A stretch of 64,000 bases of DNA, from assembly GCA_023423935.1 (NCBI GenBank), contig JAFAEQ010000075.1:1-64000 (forward strand). Reading direction: 5' to 3'. Under the pieces are notes generated by a model. It searched no databases. It was not told the DNA's origin and worked only from the letters and a program-made list of their open reading frames with translations. Source of the DNA: Pseudomonadota bacterium (GTDB taxonomy: Bacteria; Pseudomonadota; Gammaproteobacteria; Steroidobacterales; Steroidobacteraceae). The position numbers and the translations under genes were made by a program. Below, one piece after another: positions 51,985 through 60,272 of the stretch (positions within the stretch are counted from its first letter, which is position 1; the number at the start of each line of letters is the position of its first letter).

Positions 51985-52340
51985 TGGCGCACACCTCCTG
52001 CGACGAGCTCCGTTCCGATCATGACCCCGCACTGTCCGGCCTGGCCTGCTGCCAGTTCCAGCACGAACCGAGTGCCCGCGGGTGCCGCAGCAAATCGCTG
52101 AGGACGCAGATGCGCGGCGACCTTCAGCACTTTGAGCTCGTAGTTGAGAAACAGAACATCGATGGGAAAGCGCATTCCCAGCGTGTGCACGCTGCCACCG
52201 GGTTCGAGCCACAAGCCTTCCTGAGCATCGATACGCGATCGGGGCAACAGTCCCACCAGCCGCGTCACGAAGCTCGAGGCCACCTTCACCTCGGTCGCGA
52301 TCGCAACGCCGTCTCTCGTCGCCACTCTGATGTGTCGCAT
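51981..52340 (-). CDS. DUF192-family protein in the Tad operon
   Basis: A 119-residue single-domain DUF192 protein: MRHIRVATRDGVAIATEVKV, FVTRLVGLLPRSRIDAQEGL, the signature HTLGMRFPIDVLFLNYELKV and FVLELAAGQAGQCGVMIGTE. Many DUF192 proteins have a signal peptide; this one has none. It starts 8 nt after tadC and overlaps the TPR lipoprotein. Its role in pilus assembly is unknown; the tight position argues for one. Confidence 0.85.
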   Translation of the reverse strand: MRHIRVATRDGVAIATEVKVASSFVTRLVGLLPRSRIDAQEGLWLEPGGSVHTLGMRFPIDVLFLNYELKVLKVAAHLRPQRFAAAPAGTRFVLELAAGQAGQCGVMIGTELVAGGVRQ

Positions 52341-52348
52341 AGCTGTTC

Positions 52349-53248
52349 CTACATGATGTCGAACGCGCCGGCATCGATGAGCTGAATGACAATCGGAAAC
52401 CCGATGATGATGAACGTGATCGGAAACAGCAGGGCAATGAGCGGGAACAGCATCTTCACCGGTGCCTGGTTCGCGAGCTTTTCCGCTCGCAGAAACCGTT
52501 CCTGCCGTCGCTGACGCGCTTGATCTGCCAATACATCGCCGAGCGATCCACCTGTTTCTTCCGCCTGCGTAACGGAGGCCACGAAGTTCGTGACCGATGG
52601 CAGCAGCACACGGCTGGCGACGTGGTCCAGTGCGACGCGCCGACTGATGCCCGTGCGCGTCTCGCGCAAATACCGGGAGAACTCCTGTCGCACCGGGCCT
52701 TCGCGCAGTTGATCGATGGCTTGCTCAACCGCCGCGGTGAATGTCAGACCGGCTTTCATGCCGAGCACCAGTACATCCAGAAAGAATGGGAATTCCTTCT
52801 CGAAACGCATCTGGCGACGCTTGGTCGCGTCTCTCAGCCACAGATCCGGATACATGTACGCGAAAGGCGCAAGGCTTGCCGCGGCGGCGATGTACAAGGG
52901 ATCGCGAACTGCGAGAACGAAGATCACATAGCCGGCGATGAGAACACCCAGCACGAACGAGAACCTGCGTACCACGATGAACTCGGCAGGGGTGGTGATG
53001 TAAGCCATACCTGCTGAATTCAACTGCGTTTGCAGGACGTCGCGCTTGTGCGTCGGCAGCGACTCATCGACGCCACGCGTGTACCAGCGAAGTGCGGGCC
53101 GCAAGAGTCTCAACAACGCAGGCAACTCATCGCGCCATGCGGTGTCACGATGCTCGGGCTCCACCGCGTGGCGTCGCAGTGCCAGCGGAATCAGGAGCAG
53201 CAAACAGCACGAGAGTGCTGCAAGAAGTGGTGCGAGATAGCCTTCCAT
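52349..53248 (-). CDS. tadC: Tad pilus inner-membrane platform protein TadC
   Basis: A 299-residue T2SSF-domain protein. Membrane helices lie at the N-terminus (LAPLLAALSCCLLLLIPLAL), around 95-130, and at the C-terminus (MLFPLIALLFPITFIIIGFP). The cytoplasmic T2SSF domain has FFLDVLVLGMKAGLTFTAAV and TNFVASVTQAEETGGSLGDV. With TadB it forms the platform on which the CpaF motor acts. It lies 36 bp after tadB and 8 bp before DUF192. Confidence 0.92.
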   Translation of the reverse strand: MEGYLAPLLAALSCCLLLLIPLALRRHAVEPEHRDTAWRDELPALLRLLRPALRWYTRGVDESLPTHKRDVLQTQLNSAGMAYITTPAEFIVVRRFSFVLGVLIAGYVIFVLAVRDPLYIAAAASLAPFAYMYPDLWLRDATKRRQMRFEKEFPFFLDVLVLGMKAGLTFTAAVEQAIDQLREGPVRQEFSRYLRETRTGISRRVALDHVASRVLLPSVTNFVASVTQAEETGGSLGDVLADQARQRRQERFLRAEKLANQAPVKMLFPLIALLFPITFIIIGFPIVIQLIDAGAFDIM

Positions 53249-53284
53249 GCTCGATCCTGTCCTGAGAGCGAACGCGTGCTCTGG

Positions 53285-54142
53285 TCACACATCAATGTTC
53301 ACGATCTTGCGAATCATCCAGGCTGCAATCGCCATCATCACGGCGACGACGGCGAGCACGATCCAGCCATACCATTCCGTGAACATCAGACTCATGCGCT
53401 CGGGTTGCTGCTGGTACAGCACGAAGCCGATGAAGATCGGCAGCAGACCCACCACCCAGCCCTGCGCACGGCCCATCGATGTCAATGCATCGATCTTGCC
53501 TTCCATATGCGCTTTTTCCTGTAGCGTCTTGGCAAGGGCTTCGAGCGTATCGGCGAGATTCCCGCCCACCCGGCGCGAGACGTTGATCGCGGTGTTCATG
53601 AGATCGAGCTCCGGCGTATCGACCCGCATGCGCATGTCGTTGAGCGAATCCGCGAGCTGACGTCCGACGCGGTACTCCGCGAGCACGATCGTGAACTCCT
53701 GCGCCAGCGGCGGCGATTGTCGTGTCGCGAGCAGTTCCAGTCCTTTGGTCAGATTCGAACCCGCCCGCAGTGCCGATGCCAATGCCAGCAGTGCATCGGG
53801 AAGCTGATAGATGAAGCGTTTGGTGCGGCGCCGGCTGAGATGTCGCAACGTAAGGCGCGGCGCGACCACCGAAAGCAGGGTCCCTCCCACCGCACCGACG
53901 GGACCGAAGGCGGCGTAGCCGAGCGAACCGACGGCGAGCGTCAGCACGACGCTCACCGCGAACAACGTCTGCGGATTGGCCACTACGAAGTTCTGTCGCA
54001 GACCCGCCGCGACTGTGCTGACGAACGCGCTTTCGTAGCGTGTGACACCGCGTCGGATCACGAACAACACCAGCAGTACGCTCAGCAGAACGCAGCCGAG
54101 CACGAAAGCCCGAGATTCCATCAATGTGCTCGTCCCACTCAT
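53285..54142 (-). CDS. tadB: Tad pilus inner-membrane platform protein TadB
   Basis: A 285-residue T2SSF-domain protein. N-terminal membrane helices (SRAFVLGCVLLSVLLVLFVI and around 65-95) and C-terminal helices flank a cytoplasmic domain with LPDALLALASALRAGSNLTK and MNTAINVSRRVGGNLADTLE. The first ATG (54142) overlaps the tadA stop by 4 bp; an ATG seven codons in (54121) is the alternative. Partner of TadC. Confidence 0.92.
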   Translation of the reverse strand: MSGTSTLMESRAFVLGCVLLSVLLVLFVIRRGVTRYESAFVSTVAAGLRQNFVVANPQTLFAVSVVLTLAVGSLGYAAFGPVGAVGGTLLSVVAPRLTLRHLSRRRTKRFIYQLPDALLALASALRAGSNLTKGLELLATRQSPPLAQEFTIVLAEYRVGRQLADSLNDMRMRVDTPELDLMNTAINVSRRVGGNLADTLEALAKTLQEKAHMEGKIDALTSMGRAQGWVVGLLPIFIGFVLYQQQPERMSLMFTEWYGWIVLAVVAVMMAIAAWMIRKIVNIDV

Positions 54143-55863
54143 ATCGGGCGCCGCTCGTGCGAAATGGCGAAGATGGATCTGTCGAGCGTCACGCCGGCTT
54201 CGTTCAGATCTTCATAGAACCGTGGCGCCTGACCGAAGCCGGTGTAGTCGCCCAGAATTTCACCTTTGGGTCCGATACCGCGCTGTTTGAAGGCGAACAG
54301 CGGTTGGGTGAGGATCACGTCGCCTTCCATTCCATCGACTTCGACGATCGAGGTCACGCGGCGCCGTCCATCGCTGAAGCGCGTCTGTTGCACGATGATG
54401 TCCACGGCAGAGGCGATCTGCTCGCGGATGGCACGGACCGGCAGATCCATTCCTGCCATCAGCACCATCACCTCGAGGCGTGACAGCAGATCACGCGGAG
54501 AATTGGCATGACCGGTCGTCATCGACCCGTCGTGACCGGTATTCATCGCCTGCAACATGTCGAGCGCTTCGCCACCGCGACATTCGCCCACGATGATCCG
54601 ATCCGGCCGCATCCGCAGTGCATTGCGCACCAGGTCGCGAATCGTGATCTCGCCGCGCCCTTCCACGTTTGGCGGCCTCGCTTCGAGCGACAGTACGTGA
54701 GGCTGTGCGAGGCGTAATTCGGCGGCGTCCTCGATGGTGACGATGCGCTCCGTCTCGGGAATCGACTCGGACAGCGCATTGAGAAAGGTGGTCTTGCCCG
54801 ATCCGGTACCGCCGGAGACGAGAATGTTCTTGCGATGCTGAACGCACAGACGCAGGAACTCGCACATATGCGGCGTCAATGATCCGAGCTCCACCAACCG
54901 CTCCATGCTGAAGCGTTGCCGTGAGAACTTGCGGATGGTGAGGATCGGACCCACGAGAGAGAGCGGCGGAATGATGGCATTGACGCGTGAGCCATCTGGC
55001 AGGCGCGCATCGACCATGGGGACGCCTTCATCGATTCGCCGTCCCAACGGCGTGACGATGCGCTCGATCACGCGCATCAACGATTCGTTGTTGGTGAAGC
55101 GTGCAGGTACGGCAGCCAACTGCCCGCGTCGCTCCAGGTAGATCTGATTGGGGCCGTTGACCATGACTTCCGAGACGGATTCATCGGCGAGGAACGGCTC
55201 GATCGGCCCATAGCCCATGATCTCGGCCGTCATCTCGGCGATGAACTTCGGCTGATTCAGGCCAGCAGGCAGCTGCACCGCACCTGAGGCAATCACGGCC
55301 TCGATGGCCTGTTTGGCCTCGGCACGCAGGTCGGCCGTCGCGAGGTTGTTGAGCGCGGTGCGGCGGAAGAGGTCGAGCTCGCGCAGGACCAGTTCCTGCA
55401 GCCGAATTTGAAGGGCGCGCAGTTCTGCACTGGGTTCGCCGACCGGCGGCATCACTGAAGCGGATCCCGCGGGTCCAGATGCAGACTGCGACGCCACAGA
55501 GGGTGCGCGAGGGCGCGTCATGATCACGGTGCTCTGCGTGTCATCGAGCACCGCTTCGGTACTCGAATCCAGCGCACTGTGAATGACGCGCAGCTCGCAA
55601 TCGCCGATCGCGAAAGTGTCGCCTTTCTTGATCGGCGCGGTATCTGAAACGACGACGCCATTGCGCCGCAGGGAATCGGCGGCGCCAGTGTCGATGACGA
55701 GCATCTGCGCATCATCGACGCTGAGCAACGCGTGCCGACGCGCGACGGAAGGATGACGCAGACGAATGTCTGCGCCCATACCGCGACCGATCGTGTAGCG
55801 GCCGCGTTCGATGCGACGTGTTTGAGCGGCACAGCCCGGCACGTTCAGTTGAATTTCCAGCAT
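54139..55863 (-). CDS. tadA: CpaF/TadA pilus ATPase with N-terminal FHA domain
   Basis: A 574-residue secretion ATPase for the Tad pilus. The N-terminal FHA domain (about 1-95) has YTIGRGMGADIRLRHPS, SVARRHALLSV and LRRNGVVVSD, with the phosphothreonine-binding Arg, Ser and Asn positions present. A Ser/Pro/Ala-rich linker (about 100-150) follows. The CpaF part (about 150-574) has VMVNGPNQIYLERRG, RKFSRQRFSMERL, Walker A VSGGTGSGKTTFLNAL, Asp box VTIEDAAELRL, Walker B region DRIIVGECRGGEALDML and TGHDGSMTTGHAN. Start ATG 55863 begins the FHA domain. Most CpaF proteins lack FHA, so phospho-dependent control of the motor is a reasonable inference. Confidence 0.92.
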   Translation of the reverse strand: MLEIQLNVPGCAAQTRRIERGRYTIGRGMGADIRLRHPSVARRHALLSVDDAQMLVIDTGAADSLRRNGVVVSDTAPIKKGDTFAIGDCELRVIHSALDSSTEAVLDDTQSTVIMTRPRAPSVASQSASGPAGSASVMPPVGEPSAELRALQIRLQELVLRELDLFRRTALNNLATADLRAEAKQAIEAVIASGAVQLPAGLNQPKFIAEMTAEIMGYGPIEPFLADESVSEVMVNGPNQIYLERRGQLAAVPARFTNNESLMRVIERIVTPLGRRIDEGVPMVDARLPDGSRVNAIIPPLSLVGPILTIRKFSRQRFSMERLVELGSLTPHMCEFLRLCVQHRKNILVSGGTGSGKTTFLNALSESIPETERIVTIEDAAELRLAQPHVLSLEARPPNVEGRGEITIRDLVRNALRMRPDRIIVGECRGGEALDMLQAMNTGHDGSMTTGHANSPRDLLSRLEVMVLMAGMDLPVRAIREQIASAVDIIVQQTRFSDGRRRVTSIVEVDGMEGDVILTQPLFAFKQRGIGPKGEILGDYTGFGQAPRFYEDLNEAGVTLDRSIFAISHERRPI

Positions 55864-55901
55864 GGACGTTCCTTCGTCGCGCACACATTAGAAACTGAGC
55901 G

Positions 55902-56315
55902 TTAAAAATAGAGCGTGGCTGCGGCCTGACCGTCGACCGTGACTTCGCAGGAGTTACCGCCGGTCTTGGTCGCCTTCGAGACGATCGCCTCGGCCAGCTG
56001 CACCTGCCAGCCAGATTTGCCGATCACGCCGGAGGAGAACATGCAGACGGTCGCGACATCCTTGTCCTGATACTTGCCTTCGGCGGTCAGACGCGGGGTG
56101 TACGGCGGGAAGCGTCCGCGCAGAACGTTCTCGCCATTGAACGTGACGACTATGGTCAGTTCCTCCTTGTCGAATACACCGCCAATTTTCCAGGGCGTAC
56201 TCGCCGCTGGCGGCACATAGTCCTTGTCTTGCGCGAACACCTTGGTGTTCTTCTGCGCACATCCGGCGGACAGGGCTGCCAATGTCGCTATAAATAGGGC
56301 CATCCATGGCTTCAT
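55902..56315 (-). CDS. Small lipoprotein of the Tad locus, unknown function
   Basis: A 137-residue predicted lipoprotein (MKPWMALFIATLAALSAGCA, lipobox SAGC). The mature part is a short polar segment (NTKVFAQDKDYVPP) and a compact beta-rich domain (WKIGGVFDKEELTIVVTFNG, ATVCMFSSGVIGKSGWQVQL) with two cysteines that could pair. I do not recognise the family. It sits between cpaC (30 bp upstream) and tadA (38 bp downstream) on the same strand, where a secretin-associated lipoprotein would fit. That role is only inferred from position. Confidence 0.75.
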   Translation of the reverse strand: MKPWMALFIATLAALSAGCAQKNTKVFAQDKDYVPPAASTPWKIGGVFDKEELTIVVTFNGENVLRGRFPPYTPRLTAEGKYQDKDVATVCMFSSGVIGKSGWQVQLAEAIVSKATKTGGNSCEVTVDGQAAATLYF

Positions 56316-56345
56316 CTCGGTCTCCTCGTGCTTGGGCTCGCTCGT

Positions 56346-57524
56346 TCAATCCATGAGCTTGAATTTGAGTGCCTCGTCGGACTTCTTCCTGAGATCCTCG
56401 TACTGCTGCACTCCTGCTTTCACTGGCTCGGAATCCGCTTTGATGATTTGCGGTGTCACCAACACCACCAATTCCGTTTCGCCGCGACGGAATTGTCGCG
56501 ACTTGAAAAGCTCGCCCAGCACGGGGATCTGGCCCAGTCCGGGTACTTTCACCACGGTCTTCGCATCTTCGGAGCTGAACAGTCCGGAGATCACCATCGA
56601 TTCGCCTGACTGCACGTTCATCTCCGTGTTGGTCTTGCGCGTGGCGAAGCCGGGAATGCCGAGGACCTCGATGCCCTTGTCGACGCTGCTCACTTCGACG
56701 TTGACCTTGGTGCGAATCAGGCCGCTCGTATTCGTGCGTGGCTCCACGTTCAGGATGATGCCGAACTCCTTGAAGATGACATTGAGCGCGCCATCCTGGT
56801 TCTGCACCGGAATTGGCACCTCTCCACCCACCAGAAAGTCCGCCGCGCCACCATCGATGCAAGTGAGCGTTGGCTCGGCGAGCAATCGCGCATCGCCGTT
56901 GTTCACCAGCATGCGGATCACGGAGTCGACGACCGTCGTCAGCGCGAAATAGTTGTTCGAGGTTCCGAGCTCGAGCGGCAGGCCCTGGATGCCCTCGATG
57001 CCTTGGGGCACGACGCGATAGTGCGGGTTGGTGACGAACTCCGAGAGCGTACCGAATACCGGACCCTGAATTGCGTCCGCCCAATCGATGCCGATATCTC
57101 GAAGCGCGGATTTCTTGACCTCGATGAGTTTCGCTTTGATGAGAATGGTCTGTTTGGCCTGCAAAGCGTCTGTAACGATGGGCATGGGCTCCGGAATACC
57201 CAGCACTTTCACGAGATAGGCCACCGTGGATCCATCACGTCCCCAGATTCGCAGATCCGTCAGTCCTTCTTTTCTGCCGAGGATCAGAATCTCCTGCGTG
57301 TCATCGAACACTTTGACGTCGATGATTGCGCCGTCACCTGCCGAGACGCGACGCACGTTGGGAAAGCGCATCAAGAGGCTCTGACCCGTCGGCAGTGTGA
57401 GCACGCTCACCGGAGAGGTATCCGCAGCAGGCTCTGCTGCGCGAAGAGTGTTGGCCTGCAGCGCCAGGAGCGATGTGCCCAACAGGCACACGATCATGAG
57501 AGCGGATTTGATGAAGCGTCGCAT
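56346..57524 (-). CDS. cpaC: Tad pilus secretin CpaC/RcpA
   Basis: A 392-residue outer-membrane channel protein. A signal peptide (MRRFIKSALMIVCLLGTSLL) is followed by the N-terminal pilus-secretin domain (about 40-125, VLTLPTGQSLLMRFPNVRRV, DLRIWGRDGSTVAYLVKVLG). The secretin domain has ARLLAEPTLTCIDGGAADFL, GGEVPIPVQNQDGA and VPGLGQIPVLGELFKSRQFR. The ATG at 57524 lies 2 nt past the cpaB stop (TGA TC ATG); a TTG two codons upstream overlaps that stop. About 80 residues shorter than long CpaC proteins but with all blocks present. Confidence 0.93.
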   Translation of the reverse strand: MRRFIKSALMIVCLLGTSLLALQANTLRAAEPAADTSPVSVLTLPTGQSLLMRFPNVRRVSAGDGAIIDVKVFDDTQEILILGRKEGLTDLRIWGRDGSTVAYLVKVLGIPEPMPIVTDALQAKQTILIKAKLIEVKKSALRDIGIDWADAIQGPVFGTLSEFVTNPHYRVVPQGIEGIQGLPLELGTSNNYFALTTVVDSVIRMLVNNGDARLLAEPTLTCIDGGAADFLVGGEVPIPVQNQDGALNVIFKEFGIILNVEPRTNTSGLIRTKVNVEVSSVDKGIEVLGIPGFATRKTNTEMNVQSGESMVISGLFSSEDAKTVVKVPGLGQIPVLGELFKSRQFRRGETELVVLVTPQIIKADSEPVKAGVQQYEDLRKKSDEALKFKLMD

Positions 57525-57526
57525 GA

Positions 57527-58324
57527 TCAAAGTCCACCCAGGATGATCTCGACGCGTGCGCGTGGCGTGCCCACCTTCGCAACCCGCTCGGTGTTCAGGA
57601 GCGTGCGCTTGGTGATTCGCGCGATCTGAATGGGCTGACTGTCCTGCGGCTGGCGCAAGGCGACGGTGATCTTGCCCGCATCCTGCGCCAGGGTGATTCG
57701 TGCAGCGTTCTCGGGCGTCACCGAGACCGTCACCGTGTTGAACTGGCGCGATGCTCCTCGATCCTCGAGGTACGCAGCGTTGGTGACGGTGCGCACGCCG
57801 GTCGCAATCACGGGAACATCGAGCAGCAACGGCAAGGTGACGCTTTCATTGCCGCTCAGCGTGGTGAACAGGATGTCGATGCGATCGCCCGGTGCGAGCA
57901 TCCCTGCGATCGATGCTTCGTCATCGACGGGAAACGTGAGCGCACGCATGCCCTCGGTGAGTTGCGATGAGAATCCCGCCGCGGCACCACGGGCCAAGTG
58001 CGACTCGAGGACCGGTTCGCCGCTGCGCACCGGGTACGCCAATACGCGACCGGCCACTTCGCTCCAGTGGTCCGCCAGCACGGCATCGGAGTGCAGAAAG
58101 TTCCGCGGCACTTCCCGGACCGCGACGGTCTTGCCGGATAGAAACGTTCCCGGTCGCAGATCGGCACTGGCGACGACGACGCGCATCGCCTCGTAGCGCG
58201 AATCGAGCTCGGCCTGTCGCGCGCGCACCGTGCGTTCGATGTAGCCGTCTGCAAAGTAGGCCGCTGCAGCGCCCGTTCCGAGCGCGCCCGCCACCATCAA
58301 TGTCGTAATCCAAGCGCCTTTCAT
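57527..58324 (-). CDS. cpaB: Tad pilus assembly protein CpaB/RcpC
   Basis: A 265-residue protein. One N-terminal membrane helix (WITTLMVAGALGTGAAAAYF) is followed by an SAF domain (about 45-110, VVVASADLRPGTFLSGKTVA, YPVRSGEPVLESHLA). The RcpC/CpaB domain has MRALTFPVDDEASIAGMLAP with GDRIDILFT, and VTVSVTPENAARITLAQDAG. CpaB works with the secretin in the periplasm. The start has GGAGG about 9 nt upstream. A 130-bp gap separates it from the small pilin-like gene and may hold an internal promoter. Confidence 0.93.
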   Translation of the reverse strand: MKGAWITTLMVAGALGTGAAAAYFADGYIERTVRARQAELDSRYEAMRVVVASADLRPGTFLSGKTVAVREVPRNFLHSDAVLADHWSEVAGRVLAYPVRSGEPVLESHLARGAAAGFSSQLTEGMRALTFPVDDEASIAGMLAPGDRIDILFTTLSGNESVTLPLLLDVPVIATGVRTVTNAAYLEDRGASRQFNTVTVSVTPENAARITLAQDAGKITVALRQPQDSQPIQIARITKRTLLNTERVAKVGTPRARVEIILGGL

Positions 58325-58454
58325 GCTTCGTTCCCTCCATGGAACGATTCAAACCGATCCGCTCGTACGCCTCACCGCCTGAGGACCCGCTCGCGCACAT
58401 CCTTGTCGCGAGAGGAAGATTCCAGATCAACGAACATCGCCGCAATCGACTCGA

Positions 58455-58619
58455 TTAGAACGGAATCATCAATGCCCATGAAAACTCATCATGATGCTGT
58501 TGCACGAGCGCCAGCACCGCCTGCGCTCCACGCCACACGGCCATGAGCCCCAGCAGGATGGCCAGATACTCCGTCATGCCCCAGCCACGCTGGCCGCACA
58601 GTCGTAACTCGCGCCTCAT
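58455..58619 (-). CDS. 54-residue pilin-like (Flp/TadE-type) protein
   Basis: A very short gene: MRRELRLCGQRGWGMTEYLA, then a hydrophobic helix ILLGLMAVWRGAQAVLALV and a polar tail ending FSWALMIPF. The RGWG-MTEYLAIL arrangement (basic leader, Gly, then a residue followed by T-E-Y and a hydrophobic run) is that of class III prepilins cut before the M/A-x-EY segment. It parallels RGQG-MSEYIIIT of the main Flp pilin at 61.6 kb. The ATG overlaps the stop of the upstream gene by 4 bp (ATGA). It could be a minor pilin or pseudopilin. Its small size and the conserved coupling make it credible but unproven. Confidence 0.72.
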   Translation of the reverse strand: MRRELRLCGQRGWGMTEYLAILLGLMAVWRGAQAVLALVQQHHDEFSWALMIPF

Positions 58620-59413
58620 GTTTTCCTCCAGACCACGACGATCGCAGTCGTGGCGAGACGGCTGCGATCCGGCTGCAGCGTGATCTGAGCAAGCTCCGCT
58701 CCGCGCTGCGCCTCGATCAGCATGCCGCGACCGGTCTGCATGGACTGCCGACGTGAAATCTGCCAGGCGTTGCGAGTGAGCTCATCGACAAACGCGTGCG
58801 CCTCGACGACCGGAGCGCGCATGCTGCTGAGACTCAGATGCTCCGCCTCGATGCCGTCATCTTCATATTCCTGACGGTTCACGATGCGTGCCGAGGCCGG
58901 ATGGGGAAAGCGGCTCGTGAGAGCCGCCTTCGCCCGCTCCGGGGGTTCGCTCGCCGTGATCAGTCCTTCGCTACCGCTGACGCTCGCCCGCGCCTCGATG
59001 GTGATCAAGTAGCGTGGCGATCGAATCGAGAGGATCTCATCGGCGCCACGCATCGCGCGCCGGAACTCGTTTCGCCCCCACCCACCGGCTGTGCGCTCGT
59101 AGAACGAGAACACGTCCGCGGGTGCGAGCCGGCTCTCGAATGTCTTGAGCGTCATTGCGACACCATTCATGCGCATGCTGCGAGCCACCCATTCCGCCGA
59201 ACCCTGCGGCGGCGCCGGCACATCCGGCAACGCTGCCGTGGCCGCTGCAATCTTTCCGGCATGCGCCGGAACCGAGATCAGCAGCACCATCATCATCGCA
59301 ACGGCGCGCGGCAGCCCGCGATGCGCGCGTACAAGGCGCTGCAATGCAAGCCAACCCTCTCCGAGGTACCCCGGTGCACGATGAGCGCGTCCATAGGTGT
59401 TCGATGGATTCAT
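58616..59413 (-). CDS. Exported hypothetical protein of the Tad locus
   Basis: A 265-residue protein. A basic N-terminus is followed by an internal hydrophobic signal or anchor (about 32-48, AVAMMMVLLISVPAHA) and an Ala/Pro-rich stretch. The predicted periplasmic alpha-beta domain has SMRMNGVAMTLKTFESRLAP, YLITIEARASVSGSEGLITA and MLIEAQRGAELAQITLQPDR. The signal is unusually far in, so a shorter start (ATG near MMMVLL) is possible. I do not recognise the family. It lies between the TadE-like gene (1-nt gap) and the 54-aa pilin-like gene (4-bp overlap), which points to a pilus-related role. Confidence 0.7.
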   Translation of the reverse strand: MNPSNTYGRAHRAPGYLGEGWLALQRLVRAHRGLPRAVAMMMVLLISVPAHAGKIAAATAALPDVPAPPQGSAEWVARSMRMNGVAMTLKTFESRLAPADVFSFYERTAGGWGRNEFRRAMRGADEILSIRSPRYLITIEARASVSGSEGLITASEPPERAKAALTSRFPHPASARIVNRQEYEDDGIEAEHLSLSSMRAPVVEAHAFVDELTRNAWQISRRQSMQTGRGMLIEAQRGAELAQITLQPDRSRLATTAIVVVWRKT

Positions 59414-59414
59414 G

Positions 59415-60272
59415 CTAGCGACGACGCTCGATGTACGCGGAGGGCAGGGTGTCGGAACGAGGCCGCAGATCAGGATCCCAGCTGAACTGGCCCTCACCGA
59501 ACAGCTGCTTGCCTTTGCCCAGCGCCTGCATGCCGAGTGGCCGACCTGGCAGTTCCAGCTCCTCGATCAGCTCATTGACGGTGACATCGTCGACTCGCCG
59601 CTGCAGCGCGCCTTCATCACGCGATGACCAGGTGTCGCTCAGTATCGCGCCACTCACATTCATCACCTGTTGTGCGCGGTTCGTGTCCGGCTGCGCACGT
59701 GCCCCGAGACTGACTTTGCGGTCCGCGATCTGGCCGAGCAGCGGCTGTAATCCAATGGCCGCATCCGAGCGAGCGAACGTGCGCCGGTTGAGATTGAGGC
59801 TGTCGAGATGCAATGCGCGCTGGATCTCACCAAGAGCCCCCTCTCCGTGAGCAATTCCGGAGACCAGCCAATAGCCAACATCGACGGGTGCGTTCTGCTC
59901 CCGGTAGTCGAGTTGGATAGGTGCGGCGTCATCCGTGTAGTCAAGCAGCCGCTCACGCTTCAAATTGCGCCAGAGCGGGTTCTCGGTGATGCCGTCGTTG
60001 CGCAGCGTTTCCACATCGAGCACACCGGCGAGCGGATTACCAAGGGTGCGATCGCGCGTCTCGAGCGTAATGTCCTCTTCGCTCTTGCGATTGGATGCGC
60101 CATCGCTGCGCCACACCGTGCGCTCCCACACCGAGTAGCGTGCCGAGTCATACGCCTTCTGCTTGATGTCGAGTTGCTTGCCGAGCATCGGGATGCCAAC
60201 GATGAAGGGCGACAACGCCAATAGCGCCACGATCGTCTCGGCCATGGCATTGCCTTGCTGACGCCGCCTCAC
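59415..60272 (-). CDS. TadE-like pseudopilin protein
   Basis: A 285-residue protein with a class III-like N-terminus: RRRQQGNAMAETIVALLALS, where a Gly/Asn/Ala junction is followed by A-E-T and a hydrophobic helix (MAETIVALLALSPFIVGIPM). The remaining 240 residues are polar and periplasmic. TadE-type pseudopilins carry this AE(T/F)A start, but are usually about 150-200 residues; the long C-terminal domain here is unusual. Four-base overlap with the TadG-like gene upstream. Assignment rests on the N-terminus and locus. Confidence 0.8.
   Translation of the reverse strand: MRRRQQGNAMAETIVALLALSPFIVGIPMLGKQLDIKQKAYDSARYSVWERTVWRSDGASNRKSEEDITLETRDRTLGNPLAGVLDVETLRNDGITENPLWRNLKRERLLDYTDDAAPIQLDYREQNAPVDVGYWLVSGIAHGEGALGEIQRALHLDSLNLNRRTFARSDAAIGLQPLLGQIADRKVSLGARAQPDTNRAQQVMNVSGAILSDTWSSRDEGALQRRVDDVTVNELIEELELPGRPLGMQALGKGKQLFGEGQFSWDPDLRPRSDTLPSAYIERRR

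Noticed and set aside
51535..52437. A 300-codon frame extending the TPR lipoprotein
   Set aside because: The extension overlaps DUF192 and the tadC end. A clear lipoprotein signal starts at 51984.
56346..57084. Long minus-strand frame (55954-57084) with Arg/Gly-rich translation
   Set aside because: It overlaps cpaC and the small lipoprotein out of frame and has no recognisable domain.
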